A DNA stretch of 64,000 nt from Saprospiraceae bacterium (lineage in GTDB: Bacteria > Bacteroidota > Bacteroidia > Chitinophagales > Saprospiraceae): positions 32,501 through 96,500 of the forward strand of contig JADJLN010000017.1 in the NCBI GenBank assembly GCA_016710115.1. Reading direction: 5' to 3'. Below are positions 55,427 through 64,000 of this stretch, in pieces. Within the stretch, counting starts at the first letter, position 1. Each line of letters begins with the position of its first letter. Under the pieces are notes generated by a model. It was not told the origin of the DNA and ran no database searches. It saw nothing but the letters and a program-made list of their open reading frames with translations. Made by a program: the position numbers and the translations under genes.

Positions 55427-56092
55427 TTACCCTTCGCCCTTTACCTTTACCCTCTTCACACTTTCCGGCACTGGTATTCCCGCTGTCAAAACGTCATCCG
55501 GTACAGGCTCGCCATATCCTTGCTGAATGGGTAAAACTCCGGCCCAGATAGGCAAGGCATAATCTTCCGGTTCATCAGCCGGCCCACCTGTTCGAATTTT
55601 TGCGGAGGCCTCTTCGATCTGGAAAGCCAGCACACTGGTTGCTTTCAATTCCTTTGCGTTGGGCAGCCGGCTTTCCGCCCAGCGGCCCTTGAGGATCTGT
55701 TCGGAAATAATCAGCAATGCGGCTTCCTTTTTTTCATCCGGCACCAGGGATGCCGTCCCGAAAAGAACGGCCGAACGATAATTCATCGAATGATGAAACG
55801 CCGACCGGGCCAGCACGATCCCGTCCAGGTGTGTCACGGTGATACACATCCGGATCCCCGACTGACCCTGCTGGATCAATCGGCTGGTCGTCGCACCATG
55901 AAGATAGATCGTATCGCCATCCCGCCCGTACGCCGTGGGAATAACGAAGGGTTGGCCATCCACTTCAATACCCACATGTGCGAGAAATCCCGCATCCAGG
56001 ATAGCGAATATTGTTTCCCGATCATAGTGACCCCTCTTGGGTACCCGTTTGATCGTATTTCTGGAGTTGCGTGGATAGTTCATTATTTTCAT
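55427..56092 (-). CDS. Pyridoxamine 5'-phosphate oxidase-type FMN-binding protein
   Basis: 221 residues, split-barrel flavoprotein related to pyridoxamine phosphate oxidases and NimA-like proteins. Conserved parts: RVPKRGHYDRETIFAILDAGFLAHVGI, PTAYGRDGDTIYLHGATTSRLIQ, VLARSAFHHSMNYRSAVLFG. The C-terminus IRTGGPADEPEDYALPIWAGVLPI is typical of the group. Likely cytoplasmic, binding FMN; nitroimidazole reduction is known for some relatives but not assured here. Start at ATG 56092; 56083 is possible. Confidence 0.87.
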   Translation of the reverse strand: MKIMNYPRNSRNTIKRVPKRGHYDRETIFAILDAGFLAHVGIEVDGQPFVIPTAYGRDGDTIYLHGATTSRLIQQGQSGIRMCITVTHLDGIVLARSAFHHSMNYRSAVLFGTASLVPDEKKEAALLIISEQILKGRWAESRLPNAKELKATSVLAFQIEEASAKIRTGGPADEPEDYALPIWAGVLPIQQGYGEPVPDDVLTAGIPVPESVKRVKVKGEG

Positions 56093-56104
56093 AACCAGTT
56101 TCAC

Positions 56105-56438
56105 CTAAACACCAACGCAAAAAAGAGGGTTGAAATTTATACAATACACTCGCCGCTCAAAATACCTAACAATTCCCAAAAAAAACGTGCAAACACAAGG
56201 CATTTTCATTTGCACTAAACGCTGCATTATTTGATCGGACATAGACTCCTAAGCACAAGAGCGGTTCAAGGTTCTCAATTGTGAACTTAGCCAAAGAGCG
56301 GGGTCCTGGACGCTGTCCTACTCAGACGAGTTACTCTTGCTCCCAGAAAAAAAGAAGGCCCATTTGCGACAAGCACGCTTCCCTTTGGTGCCTCAAAGGA
56401 AGTGCCCGCGGGGGGATCAGGAAACTGGCTTCTCAGGT
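56105..56438. other. Spacer between two minus-strand genes
   Basis: About 330 bp with no convincing gene, hairpin or repeat. GC composition is ordinary. Confidence 0.4.
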
Positions 56439-57575
56439 TTATTTTGCACGGCTATGAACCAAATAGAATGTTTTGCTCCCTAATTCTACACCATTCACCT
56501 GAATGCTCAACCGGTGTTCACCAGGATAATATACCCGCGTCGTAATAGGCCGTATAGCATGTTTTTTCTCAATTGCCAGACATGAACCCGCAGCAAGCAG
56601 AACATTTTTCAATTTGAATACTTTCGGACTCAGACTGCCATTCGCTTTCCGAAAATACACGAGAAAATCCACAACCAGTTGCTGATCTCGTCGGGATGTC
56701 GATTCCAATTCAAACGAAAATGCAAGCGCATCGCCCAGCTGAACGACTGGTGATGCCAGCGTAAAATGGCGCAACTCCACTTTTGGCCGGGGATCAAATC
56801 CGAGTAATTTTAATGCGCCCCTATGCCCTTTTTTTACCAACGTCCTGCAGGCATGGCGGGTGAATTTCGCCATATCCACTTCCGGGCTTTCCAATTGCCA
56901 TCGAGTCAGAGTTGACACCACGAGATCAGGATGTTTTTTACTCAGGTCGTTCAGGTGATTCGCTACCGATCGGCGCACATATTCTTCCTGGTCATGTTTC
57001 AGAAGATCGAGCAGATCCAATGTCAGGGAAGGGTCGGCTTCAACAATGGCCAGCTTTTTTCCCCAGGGCACATAGGGACGAGTGCCCTCCGATACCAGTC
57101 GCCGCACATGTTGATCCGGGTCTCTGGCCCATTTTTTCAACACCTTTCGAACACGTACAGGATCCTTTTCAAAAAAAAGGCGCAGATCCCATTCGGCTGT
57201 AAACCGCCTGGTCATCTCCTTGAGCGCATGCAACGACACTTCAACATGTCCCTGACCGCACCGACTGATAAATGCCGTCTGTGGCGCTATGATAAAATGC
57301 GCCGTACCAGCCCCATCACCTGAAACAGGCATGGGCTCGGGAAGTGCCTTGAGGAGAATACCTACCGCCTCCTGAAAATCTTGAGGAAGGGTTTTTTCCA
57401 ATGCACGAGAAATCGATTGGAGCCGATCCGAGAATGATTGGTCCGGCAGTGATGGCAGGATATGATGCAAAAACGCCGTGGTCGGAAACGCAGTCCAGAC
57501 TTTTTTAAGATCTGTTGCAAACGCAGTGATCACCTTCGCATTGTAATAGTCCCGGATCTGAAAACCTTCTGCCAT
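56439..57575 (-). CDS. DNA alkylation repair protein (AlkC/AlkD-like HEAT-repeat)
   Basis: 378 residues from the ATG at 57575; the frame is open to 57704 but the extra 43 codons are unlikely (they start before the divergent gene's promoter region). HEAT-like helical pairs run through the middle (SLHALKEMTRRFTAEWDLRLFF, LKKWARDPDQHVRRLVSEGTRPYVPW, LDLLKHDQEEYVRRSVANHLNDLSKK), the DNA-groove surface of AlkC/AlkD glycosylases, which excise alkylated bases. The last 90 residues form an extra beta-rich domain (ASPVVQLGDALAFSFELEST...YPGEHRLSIQVNG), typical of the AlkC subgroup. Divergent from 57726. Confidence 0.85.
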   Translation of the reverse strand: MAEGFQIRDYYNAKVITAFATDLKKVWTAFPTTAFLHHILPSLPDQSFSDRLQSISRALEKTLPQDFQEAVGILLKALPEPMPVSGDGAGTAHFIIAPQTAFISRCGQGHVEVSLHALKEMTRRFTAEWDLRLFFEKDPVRVRKVLKKWARDPDQHVRRLVSEGTRPYVPWGKKLAIVEADPSLTLDLLDLLKHDQEEYVRRSVANHLNDLSKKHPDLVVSTLTRWQLESPEVDMAKFTRHACRTLVKKGHRGALKLLGFDPRPKVELRHFTLASPVVQLGDALAFSFELESTSRRDQQLVVDFLVYFRKANGSLSPKVFKLKNVLLAAGSCLAIEKKHAIRPITTRVYYPGEHRLSIQVNGVELGSKTFYLVHSRAK

Positions 57576-57725
57576 CGTTTCACTTGATCTAAATACCTCC
57601 AAGAATACGATGAACCGGGCGAATTGACAGTCGCCCGTATTGATATCCGCCAAAATAAAATGTGTTTGTGGCACTATTCGCCACACCGGCACTTCAACCT
57701 GCATCTACCTTGCAAACAAAAAACG

Positions 57726-58271
57726 ATGCGCTACTTCGCCTTTATTCTCATCCTGTTTACGACAGTTTCAGCAAATTCTCAGGAAGGTTATCTACCCCGA
57801 TCCTGCACCCAGGTGTGGATCACTACCTATTCAAGCAAACTCGAGATAGAAGGAAAACTGATTGGCCTGGAACAAAACTCCCTGTCGGTCTTGCTGGCCT
57901 CACGAAATAAAATGGATGACGGTAGCAGAACCGTCCAGGTACCTGTGCCTGATATCCGGGAATTCTCATTCAGAGACAATCGTCGGATCGGGAAAGGGGC
58001 TATGATCGGGGCATTGGCAGGCGCAGGAATAGGTATCATTACTGGCTTTGTCAGCAACTTCCACAACCGGGTCGATAGCGGTGCATTTTTTGACAATGAC
58101 CATCCACCTTTATATGTCACGGTTGTCCGCAATGGCGCTATCGGCGCTGTTGCCGGGGCAGGTATCGGTGCGGCCATCGGTGCGGCTCGCTTTTATATTC
58201 CGATCAATGGGGATCCGAAAAATCTGGCCTCCCAACGGGTGAGACTGGAGAAGCATATGTGCCTTGAATGA
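57726..58271 (+). CDS. Secreted glycine-zipper protein
   Basis: 181 residues with a signal peptide (MRYFAFILILFTTVSANSQ). Two glycine-zipper blocks (GKGAMIGALAGAGIGIITGF near the middle and NGAIGAVAGAGIGAAIGAA near the end) suggest membrane insertion or oligomer formation. The N-terminal 80 residues (VWITTYSSKLEIEGKLIGLEQNS) resemble a strand-rich domain. The function is unknown. TACCTTGC at 57707-57714 is one base off the -7 consensus. The gene is divergent from alkC. Confidence 0.72.
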   Translation: MRYFAFILILFTTVSANSQEGYLPRSCTQVWITTYSSKLEIEGKLIGLEQNSLSVLLASRNKMDDGSRTVQVPVPDIREFSFRDNRRIGKGAMIGALAGAGIGIITGFVSNFHNRVDSGAFFDNDHPPLYVTVVRNGAIGAVAGAGIGAAIGAARFYIPINGDPKNLASQRVRLEKHMCLE

Positions 58272-58283
58272 CAATTACCCCGA

Positions 58284-59801
58284 TTATCGGACTCGCCTTC
58301 CGGCCAGTCCTTTCAGCATGCCTTCAAATACAAAAGCATGGAACGGAGTTACAGCATACCAATACAACCGGCCCCAGATTCCCCGGGGCCGAAATGTAGC
58401 GGATTGATGTAACACGTTTTGTTCGTCCAACCGGAATTCCAGCCAGGCCTCACCGGGCATCTTCATTTCTGCAAATAACAACAGTCGCCCTGCAGCCTTA
58501 TCTGCTACTAACACACGCCAGAAATCCAGCGCATCACCGGCATGGATCTCGGTGGGATGCGTTCGACCACGGCGAAGGCCAACGCCGCCATTGAGCTTGT
58601 CGAGGTAACCCCGTAAACGCCACAGAAAATTGCCATAGTACCACCCTCGAGCACCACCAAGTGCCCAGATCCGTTCAATCGCCATTTCCCGATTGTCAAC
58701 AGCTGTTGATCGATAATCTTTAAAGCAGCCATTCACAGGCACCTGGATGAAGTCACCTATCCGACCCTCCATCTGTCCACTGGCCATCGCATCTTTCCAG
58801 GATGAAATGAACTCATTCTGTTCGATCCGGACAAAGGCAAGGCGAATGGCTTCTTCAAAATTTAACAGTCGAATACCCAATCGATTGGCGAGATCATTCG
58901 GTCTGCCAATGACCTCGACCTTCATGCTATTGACCAGATGAACGGCCAAGGGGTATGATGTTGCCGTGACGAAATACAACCAGTACGAGGATAGTCGGGG
59001 TGTCATGACGGGTATTGTCCGGATGATCCGCTTTAATCCTCTGATCCTGCCAAACGCCAGAAGCATTTCCTTGTATGTCATGATATCCGGGCCACCGATG
59101 TCATACCCTTGATCAAACGTATCTTCCCTACCGAGGACGCCGGTCAGGAACTGGAGTACATTTCGCACTGCCACAGGTTGAGAACGAGTCTCAAGCCAGC
59201 GAGGGGTGATCATGACTGGCAATTTTTCCACCAGATCACGCATGATTTCAAACGAAGCACTACCCGATCCGATGATGATGCCCGCACGCAACGTGGTCAA
59301 TGCAAACGTCCCTTCACCCAGAATAGTCTCCACTTGCTGGCGAGAGGAAAGATGAGCTGACAGTTCCCCGGCATTGACGATGCCGCTCAGGTAGATCACC
59401 TGCCTGACCCGCGTATCCTTCAACCGTTCGACCATATTCCGGGCTGATCGGGCTTCCAGATCCGAAAAACTATTACCTGAGGTGGTCATCGAATGGATCA
59501 GATAATACACCACATCGATATCCGCAGGTATTGCCCTGAGCGATTCCGGATCCAGGACATCCATTTCCAGAACCTGCATTCTGCCTTGCGACCCCGAGGG
59601 CCGTACAAACCGGTTTTTATCCCGGACACCACAGATCACATCATGGCCTGCTTCCAGCAACTGAGGTAGTAATCGTTTGCCAATATAGCCGGTGGCACCC
59701 GTCAGGAGAATCTTCAGGATATCAGGACAAATGAAAGTCCACTTATGTTTGGCCTCACAGGCAAGCCGGCTTGTTTGTTGATGTATCCACACTACTTTCA
59801 T
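58284..59801 (-). CDS. SDR family oxidoreductase with C-terminal DUF2867
   Basis: 505 residues from the ATG at 59801. An N-terminal Rossmann domain (ILLTGATGYIGKRLLPQLLEAGHDVICGVRD; VVYYLIHSM; IYLSGIV; YDIGGPDIMTYKEML) is followed by a DUF2867 domain (GWYYGNFLWRLRGYLDKLNGG, GDALDFWRVL, LLFAEMKMPGEAWLEF, YWYAVTPFHAFVFEGML). The two-domain form is known in bacteria and plants, function uncharacterised. The Rossmann loop begins about 28 residues after this start, and a shorter start by a CTG near 59717 cannot be excluded. The gene's start overlaps that of the divergent hydrolase region. Confidence 0.85.
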   Translation of the reverse strand: MKVVWIHQQTSRLACEAKHKWTFICPDILKILLTGATGYIGKRLLPQLLEAGHDVICGVRDKNRFVRPSGSQGRMQVLEMDVLDPESLRAIPADIDVVYYLIHSMTTSGNSFSDLEARSARNMVERLKDTRVRQVIYLSGIVNAGELSAHLSSRQQVETILGEGTFALTTLRAGIIIGSGSASFEIMRDLVEKLPVMITPRWLETRSQPVAVRNVLQFLTGVLGREDTFDQGYDIGGPDIMTYKEMLLAFGRIRGLKRIIRTIPVMTPRLSSYWLYFVTATSYPLAVHLVNSMKVEVIGRPNDLANRLGIRLLNFEEAIRLAFVRIEQNEFISSWKDAMASGQMEGRIGDFIQVPVNGCFKDYRSTAVDNREMAIERIWALGGARGWYYGNFLWRLRGYLDKLNGGVGLRRGRTHPTEIHAGDALDFWRVLVADKAAGRLLLFAEMKMPGEAWLEFRLDEQNVLHQSATFRPRGIWGRLYWYAVTPFHAFVFEGMLKGLAGRRVR

Positions 59802-59835
59802 CCTGAACCTGTAATTTACATGCCAAATCCACTGT

Positions 59836-60840
59836 ATGCGTCTGATCTGCCTCTGCCTGATGTCCATCTTGTTTTTTATCGGTTGTCAGCATAACGAATC
59901 CCCTGAATCAGCATCTGAACCGCTCTCCTCAGAGGATTCCCTACGCCAGACCAGACACCATCTGCCGGGAGCCCGCATGATCGACCTCAAGGAAGGGTAT
60001 CGCGTCTGGACCAACACGATCGGCGATGGCAAACTCAAGATCCTCCTGCTCCATGGAGGTCCCGCCATGACTCATGAATACCTGCAGAGCATCGCCGACA
60101 TTCTTCCCGATTCCGGGTTCACCATCATTCAATATGATCAGCTGGGCTCCTTTTATTCCGACCAACCGACGGACACCACACTGTGGACAATAACCCGGTT
60201 TGTGGATGAAGTCGAGCAGGTCAGAGTGGCGCTTGGACTCGACTCCACCAATTTTGTCCTTCTGGGCAATTCCTGGGGGGGCATCCTGGCCATAGAATAT
60301 GCCCTCAAATACCAGGATCAGATGAAGGCTATGATCGTCTGTAATATGACAGCCGACTTTGATAAATACGAAGCGTATAACGTCAAGCTTCGGAAAGAAC
60401 TCCGACCCGGATTGCTGGACACATTCGAATATTACGAATCCCGGAATGACTATCTCAATCCCGTTTATGCCGACCTCGTTTTCAAAGAATATTATGGCCT
60501 TCATATCTGCCGGCTACCCGAATGGCCCGAACCGGTATTGACCTCCTTCTCCCATTTGAATTATCCCGTGTATGAATATATGCAGGGCCCCAGCGAATTT
60601 GTTCCCGGTGGCATCCTCAAACACTGGAGTGTGTGGGACCGGCTCCATGAAATTCACATTCCGACATTAATGGTCGGTGCAAAATATGATACCATGAATC
60701 CGCGTGAGATGGCTGAAATGAGCCTGCTGGTGCAAAACGGTTCCTACCTTTTCTGCCCCAACGGCAGTCACATGTCCTTCTGGGATGACCAGCAGAGTTT
60801 TTTCCCCGGTGTCACCTCCTTTTTACGACAATTGCATTAA
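59836..60840 (+). CDS. Lipoprotein alpha/beta hydrolase, proline iminopeptidase-like
   Basis: 334 residues with a lipobox FFIGC. Motifs of the S33 alpha/beta hydrolase fold: HGGPAMTHEY (oxyanion loop), GNSWGG (catalytic Ser), AKYDTM (Asp) and GSHMSFWDD (His). As a lipoprotein it likely faces the periplasm, releasing N-terminal residues or hydrolysing esters; the substrate is not determined. The gene's stop is immediately followed by the 8-bp microsatellite at 60843. Confidence 0.88.
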   Translation: MRLICLCLMSILFFIGCQHNESPESASEPLSSEDSLRQTRHHLPGARMIDLKEGYRVWTNTIGDGKLKILLLHGGPAMTHEYLQSIADILPDSGFTIIQYDQLGSFYSDQPTDTTLWTITRFVDEVEQVRVALGLDSTNFVLLGNSWGGILAIEYALKYQDQMKAMIVCNMTADFDKYEAYNVKLRKELRPGLLDTFEYYESRNDYLNPVYADLVFKEYYGLHICRLPEWPEPVLTSFSHLNYPVYEYMQGPSEFVPGGILKHWSVWDRLHEIHIPTLMVGAKYDTMNPREMAEMSLLVQNGSYLFCPNGSHMSFWDDQQSFFPGVTSFLRQLH

Positions 60841-60842
60841 AT

Positions 60843-60922
60843 GTGATTTCGTGATTTCGTGATTTCGTGATTTCGTGATTTCGTGATTTCGTGATTTCGT
60901 GATTTCGTGATTTCGTGATTTC
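60843..60922. repeat. GTGATTTC microsatellite, ten copies
   Basis: Ten exact 8-bp copies of GTGATTTC, starting 2 bp after the hydrolase stop and about 90 bp before tfoX. Length varies easily by slippage. It is followed by CTCATAACCTCC words, the family seen at 2880-3240. Confidence 0.9.
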
Positions 60923-61009
60923 GATAAACTCCCCCTCATAACCTCCTCAACTCATAACCTCCAAACCCCTCCATAACTCCATAACTCCTCCACTCCTTAA
61001 CTCAAAAAA

Positions 61010-61357
61010 ATGGCATACTCCGAATTTTTCGCTGATCGCATCCGCCAGGTTCTCGACCAGAAATCCGTCTCCTGGGAAGAAAAGAAAATGATGGGCGGCC
61101 TCTGTTTTATGGTCGATGATAAAATGTGCGTTGGCATTGTCCAGGAAGAACTGATGGTACGTCTCCATCCTGATGAGGATGAAGAAAATCTTCAATTACC
61201 AGGTGCGCGGATTATGGATTTTACCGGTCGGCCCATGAAAGGGTATTTATTTATTGACAATGAGGGTACGGATTCGGACAAACATCTGGAAACCTGGATC
61301 GATAAAGCCCTCGCCTTTAATCCACTGGCCAAATCTTCGAAAAAAAAGAAGAACTGA
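61010..61357 (+). CDS. TfoX N-terminal domain protein
   Basis: 115 residues, the size of a single TfoX_N domain: MAYSEFFADRIRQVLDQKSVSWEEKKMMGGLCFMVDDKMCVGIV...LMVRLHPDEDEENLQLPGARIMDFTGRPMKGYLFID. In gammaproteobacteria TfoX/Sxy promotes competence through CRP; stand-alone domains in Bacteroidota have no proven role. A tail of basic residues (KSSKKKKN) follows. The DUF2306 gene starts right after the stop, so the two are cotranscribed. Confidence 0.88.
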   Translation: MAYSEFFADRIRQVLDQKSVSWEEKKMMGGLCFMVDDKMCVGIVQEELMVRLHPDEDEENLQLPGARIMDFTGRPMKGYLFIDNEGTDSDKHLETWIDKALAFNPLAKSSKKKKN

Positions 61358-62065
61358 ATGACTCGTTTCCTGCGCATTCTCCTGTATTTTTTTGCCATAG
61401 TTATCGGCTTCTATCCCATCCTGGTTTTTTTTATGCCAGAAGATCAGGGACTGCTGGGGAGTAAATCTTCCGAATTGCTGCGGGATATGATCTGGCGAAC
61501 GGGATTTTACACGCATATTACACTCGGAGGGATTGCCCTTCTTTCCGGTGTCACGCAATTCAATTCCCGGATCCGTGACAGACATTTGAATCGCCACCGG
61601 TTATTGGGCAAGATCTACGTCGTGGCCTGTCTGTTGAGTGGATTGGCAGGTTTGTATATCGCGCAGTTTGCTACAGGTGGCTGGATCGCCCGCCTCGGAT
61701 TTACATTCCTGGCCCTGGCCTGGATCGTCACCACCTGGAACGCCTGGCGGCGGATCCTGGTGAGGGACACAGAATCCCATCGTCGCTGGATGATCCGCAG
61801 TTATGCACTCACCTTTGCAGCGGTCACATTGCGCTTATGGATCCCCATGCTAACCGGAGCATTCGGGATGGAATTTATTCCCGCCTATCAGATCATCGCC
61901 TGGCTGTGCTGGGTGCCGAATCTGATCCTGGTCGAATGGTGGATCCGTCGGATGAATCCGAAAAAAACCCAATCCGGCCCCCAGCCCCGGAAAGGCCCGG
62001 GCAAGGTTAAAATGCGCGGCCCGGGGAAACCTAAAGGGGCGGCCGGGGTCGGGCAACTGCCCTGA
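61358..62065 (+). CDS. DUF2306 membrane protein
   Basis: 235 residues with about seven helices; the family motif HITLGGIALLSGVTQF, RHRLLGKIYVVACLLSGLAGLYIA and RRWMIRSYALTFAAVTLRLWIP are typical of DUF2306. The C-terminal tail is rich in Gly, Pro and Lys (PRKGPGKVKMRGPGKPKG) and probably disordered. It starts directly at the TfoX stop (TGAATG). The function is unknown; the conserved His/Arg pairs in helices suggest heme or quinone contact in some relatives, which is inference. Confidence 0.85.
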   Translation: MTRFLRILLYFFAIVIGFYPILVFFMPEDQGLLGSKSSELLRDMIWRTGFYTHITLGGIALLSGVTQFNSRIRDRHLNRHRLLGKIYVVACLLSGLAGLYIAQFATGGWIARLGFTFLALAWIVTTWNAWRRILVRDTESHRRWMIRSYALTFAAVTLRLWIPMLTGAFGMEFIPAYQIIAWLCWVPNLILVEWWIRRMNPKKTQSGPQPRKGPGKVKMRGPGKPKGAAGVGQLP

Positions 62066-62100
62066 TCCTTCTGCTCATAGCCGTTAAACAAAAAACTTCC

Positions 62101-63222
62101 TCAGGCCGAAAACCGGGCCACTACACGTCGACCTAACCGGATAAACGGTTGTTCGATGAGATAATAGATCACCGTCCCCGCCAGGATGGAACAACCCACA
62201 GCTACCACAGAAAAATAAAGGAAAAAGCGCATCTCCGAACCATGTGCATAGGTGGCCATCAGATGGTCAAAATGGCGCATGACCAATCCGGTGAACAACC
62301 AGTGACTCAAATAAACACCGTAGGATATTTTCCCGAAAAAAACAAAGACAGAACCTGACAGGAAGCGCTGTAGTCGTTCTGAATGGATCACATAGATGAG
62401 GATCAGAGCCGATGCGATTCCTGTAAAGAAAAATTCACTGATATACAGAATACTGTCAAAGAAATATCGGATAGTCTCTGGCAAGGCCCAGATGTGCAGG
62501 ATATGCCGGATTGAATAAAAAAAGAGGACGATCGGAAAAAGCCACCAGCGATACCGGTACCACCACTTGCTCCGATCCGAATAGGTCCGAATCTGCTGAA
62601 AATATTTTGCAATGAGGATACCCAATCCGAACAACAGAAAAAATTCAGAGATGTACTGCTTTCCGGCAATTACGCAGGCAATCAGGAAAAATGCGAACAT
62701 CCTGTCGCCTTTTCTCACGATCAGGATCATAAACGGAACAAACAGGGACAATGCCATTTCCACCCCAAGCGTCCAACCGGGCAGATACAGGTCGTGATGA
62801 TCCCGGATCAACATCGCTTCTTCCCAGAAAAAATGAGGATTATGGAGTATTGTTTCCTTCCACAATAACAGGTAATCCTGACCGGTATGGGCAACCATAT
62901 AATAGATCAGAATCATGAATAAAAAGGCGGGATAAAGTCGGAATATCCGAGCCACAAAAAATTTCTTTACAAAAGCCGGATCGATCGGCAGGTCACGCTG
63001 GAATACTTTGTACGAAAGCACCAGTCCGCTCAATACAAAAAACAGGGCCACTGCGTCCGAGCCGTTAAAGATGATCATGGCGACCTTCGCCTCTGTCATC
63101 CATGCCCAGTGCGCATTCAACACATGGTACATCACCACCGACAAGGCTGCGAGTCCGCGTATGGCATCCAGATAATCGATTCTTCCTGTGACTTCCAGCT
63201 TGTTTTCCATCCCGTAGATCAT
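62101..63222 (-). CDS. Acyltransferase family 3 (OafA/YrhL-like) membrane protein
   Basis: 373 residues, about ten membrane helices. GRIDYLDAIRGLAALSVVMYHVL near the start carries the conserved Arg and His of acyltransferase 3; FFVLSGLVLSYKVF and RIFRLYPAFLFMILIYY follow in the usual order. These enzymes acetylate surface sugars such as O-antigen, so the target is probably a cell-surface glycan. Start 63222 or 63210 (both ATG). No polysaccharide cluster is adjacent. Confidence 0.92.
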   Translation of the reverse strand: MIYGMENKLEVTGRIDYLDAIRGLAALSVVMYHVLNAHWAWMTEAKVAMIIFNGSDAVALFFVLSGLVLSYKVFQRDLPIDPAFVKKFFVARIFRLYPAFLFMILIYYMVAHTGQDYLLLWKETILHNPHFFWEEAMLIRDHHDLYLPGWTLGVEMALSLFVPFMILIVRKGDRMFAFFLIACVIAGKQYISEFFLLFGLGILIAKYFQQIRTYSDRSKWWYRYRWWLFPIVLFFYSIRHILHIWALPETIRYFFDSILYISEFFFTGIASALILIYVIHSERLQRFLSGSVFVFFGKISYGVYLSHWLFTGLVMRHFDHLMATYAHGSEMRFFLYFSVVAVGCSILAGTVIYYLIEQPFIRLGRRVVARFSA

Positions 63223-63392
63223 TCAGCCGATGAAGGTAGGCAGCCATTCTGAAAATTTCTTCCCGAGAATTGAAAGCCTGGACAGGACAGATAAGGCGAG
63301 TTCGGACAGATCCGCACCAGTGTGGTTTGAATCATGCACCTGAATGCCGGACATCATTTGTCCATGAACACGATTCTTTCAGATTTACATCC

Positions 63393-64000
63393 ATGAAATG
63401 GTTGCTGATTATCCTGTTGGGTGTTCATGGCATGATCCACCTCCTCGGGGCAGCCAAAGGATTTCAATGGGCAGAAATAGACGCACTGACCTAAAATGTT
63501 TCCCGGATGTGAGCGTGGTTCTGGTTATTGGCTACCGTCCTGTTTCTCATCGCTATGCTGGCCCTGTTGGCAAATCAGGTGACCTGGTTTATGTGGTCTA
63601 CCGTAGCGATTCTGCTTTCCCAGATTCTCATTCTGAGTGCCTGGCAGGATGCCCGGTTTGGCACATTGGCGAATTGTCTTTTGCTGATTGCCACCGTTGT
63701 TGGATTCGGTGTATGGAAGTTTGACCGGATGACTAATCGGGATCGCTTCGATTTGAATCAGCATGCACAGTCTGCTTTGCAATGGCCTAACCAACCAGGA
63801 CCACCATTCATCCGCCAATGGATCAATCGATCCGGAATTCCCGACAGGACTCTGCTTCGCGTCAATCTCCGACAGTCGGGAAGAATGAGAATCACACCAA
63901 ATGGGAAATGGCTTCCATTTTCTGCTGAACAAGAATTTACACCACAATCCCCGGGATTTATCTGGACAACACGAGTCGACGTGTTTCCTGGAATTTTTCT
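63393..64000 (+). pseudogene. DUF6544-like membrane protein with two in-frame stops (cut by window edge)
   Basis: ATG 63393 opens a membrane-anchored protein (MKWLLIILLGVHGMIHLLGA). TAA at 63492-63494 and TGA at 63510-63512 interrupt the same frame, which then stays open past the window end: FWLLATVLFLIAMLALLA, further helices, LLRVNLRQSGRMRITPNGKW and LPFSAEQEFTPQSPGF, matching the DUF6544 end pattern (R-x-x-L-x-Q-x-G-x-M...G-x-W-x-PF-x-AEQ). Reading CAA for TAA and TGG for TGA restores a normal sequence, and both would be single transitions. The family is not functionally known. Confidence 0.75.

Noticed and set aside
60843..60922. Possible CRISPR or origin-type iteron
   Set aside because: The 8-bp units are directly adjacent without spacers, and no replication gene is near; a microsatellite is the simpler reading.

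Overview
The window looks like a chromosomal segment of a Bacteroidota bacterium, most likely a Saprospiria/Saprospiraceae-type organism. The evidence is a set of giant secreted proteins ending in the gliding-motility-associated (type IX secretion, CHU_C) C-terminal domain, Bacteroidota -7 promoter boxes (TAnnTTTG) in front of rpsF, scpB and serC, a compact rpsF-rpsR-rplI operon, and lineage-typical families (DUF2480, DUF4256, DUF4287/DUF5655, DUF2306, DUF4349). Intergenic spacers are strikingly rich in short direct repeats and dispersed palindromes.

Region 1 (1-24602, minus strand) is a tandem array of seven paralogous surface proteins, called A to G here from left to right; A is cut by the window edge. 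Each has a signal peptide, an N-terminal carbohydrate-binding-like domain, Ig-like segments, seven to nine Cys-containing repeats of about 40 residues (TCDP...GCDS), a SprB repeat and a CHU_C sorting domain. D, F and G share nearly identical 3' halves, as expected from recent gene conversion, while D has a 45-codon in-frame deletion, E has lost the end of its sorting domain by a 2-nt frameshift, and F is split by a 2-nt loss.

Region 2 (24.6-34.6 kb) is housekeeping: serC, a YgjP-like metallopeptidase, a DUF4349 lipoprotein, rpsF-rpsR-rplI with a clear promoter and terminator, scpB-DUF2480 and radA. Three spacers here hold repeat blocks with periods of about 290-330 bp.

Region 3 (34.6-44.3 kb) is an accessory stretch of small genes, several broken: a WG-repeat pseudogene, a detached diverged copy of the radA 3' end, a DUF6929-like pseudogene, then Crp/NmrA/SnoaL, DUF6624-like, SRPBCC, DUF4256, DUF4287 and DCC genes. 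Many lesions are single-base changes in homopolymers, so assembly error must be excluded before calling them pseudogenes.

Region 4 (44.5-49.3 kb) is AT-rich and probably acquired. It has two erythromycin-esterase-like genes, a formate/nitrite-type channel, a small membrane protein, and a small Cys-rich gene flanked by inverted repeats next to a long palindrome that resembles a gene-cassette recombination site.

Region 5 (49.9-64 kb) has a possible steroid/isoprenoid-reduction operon (three genes, all frameshifted), a secreted papain-like protease with a partner, an FMN-binding flavoprotein, an AlkC/AlkD-like DNA repair protein, a DUF2867 SDR, a lipoprotein hydrolase, TfoX-DUF2306, an OafA-type acyltransferase, and a DUF6544 gene with two in-frame stops running off the right edge. 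No tRNA, rRNA, CRISPR array, transposase or integrase was recognised.
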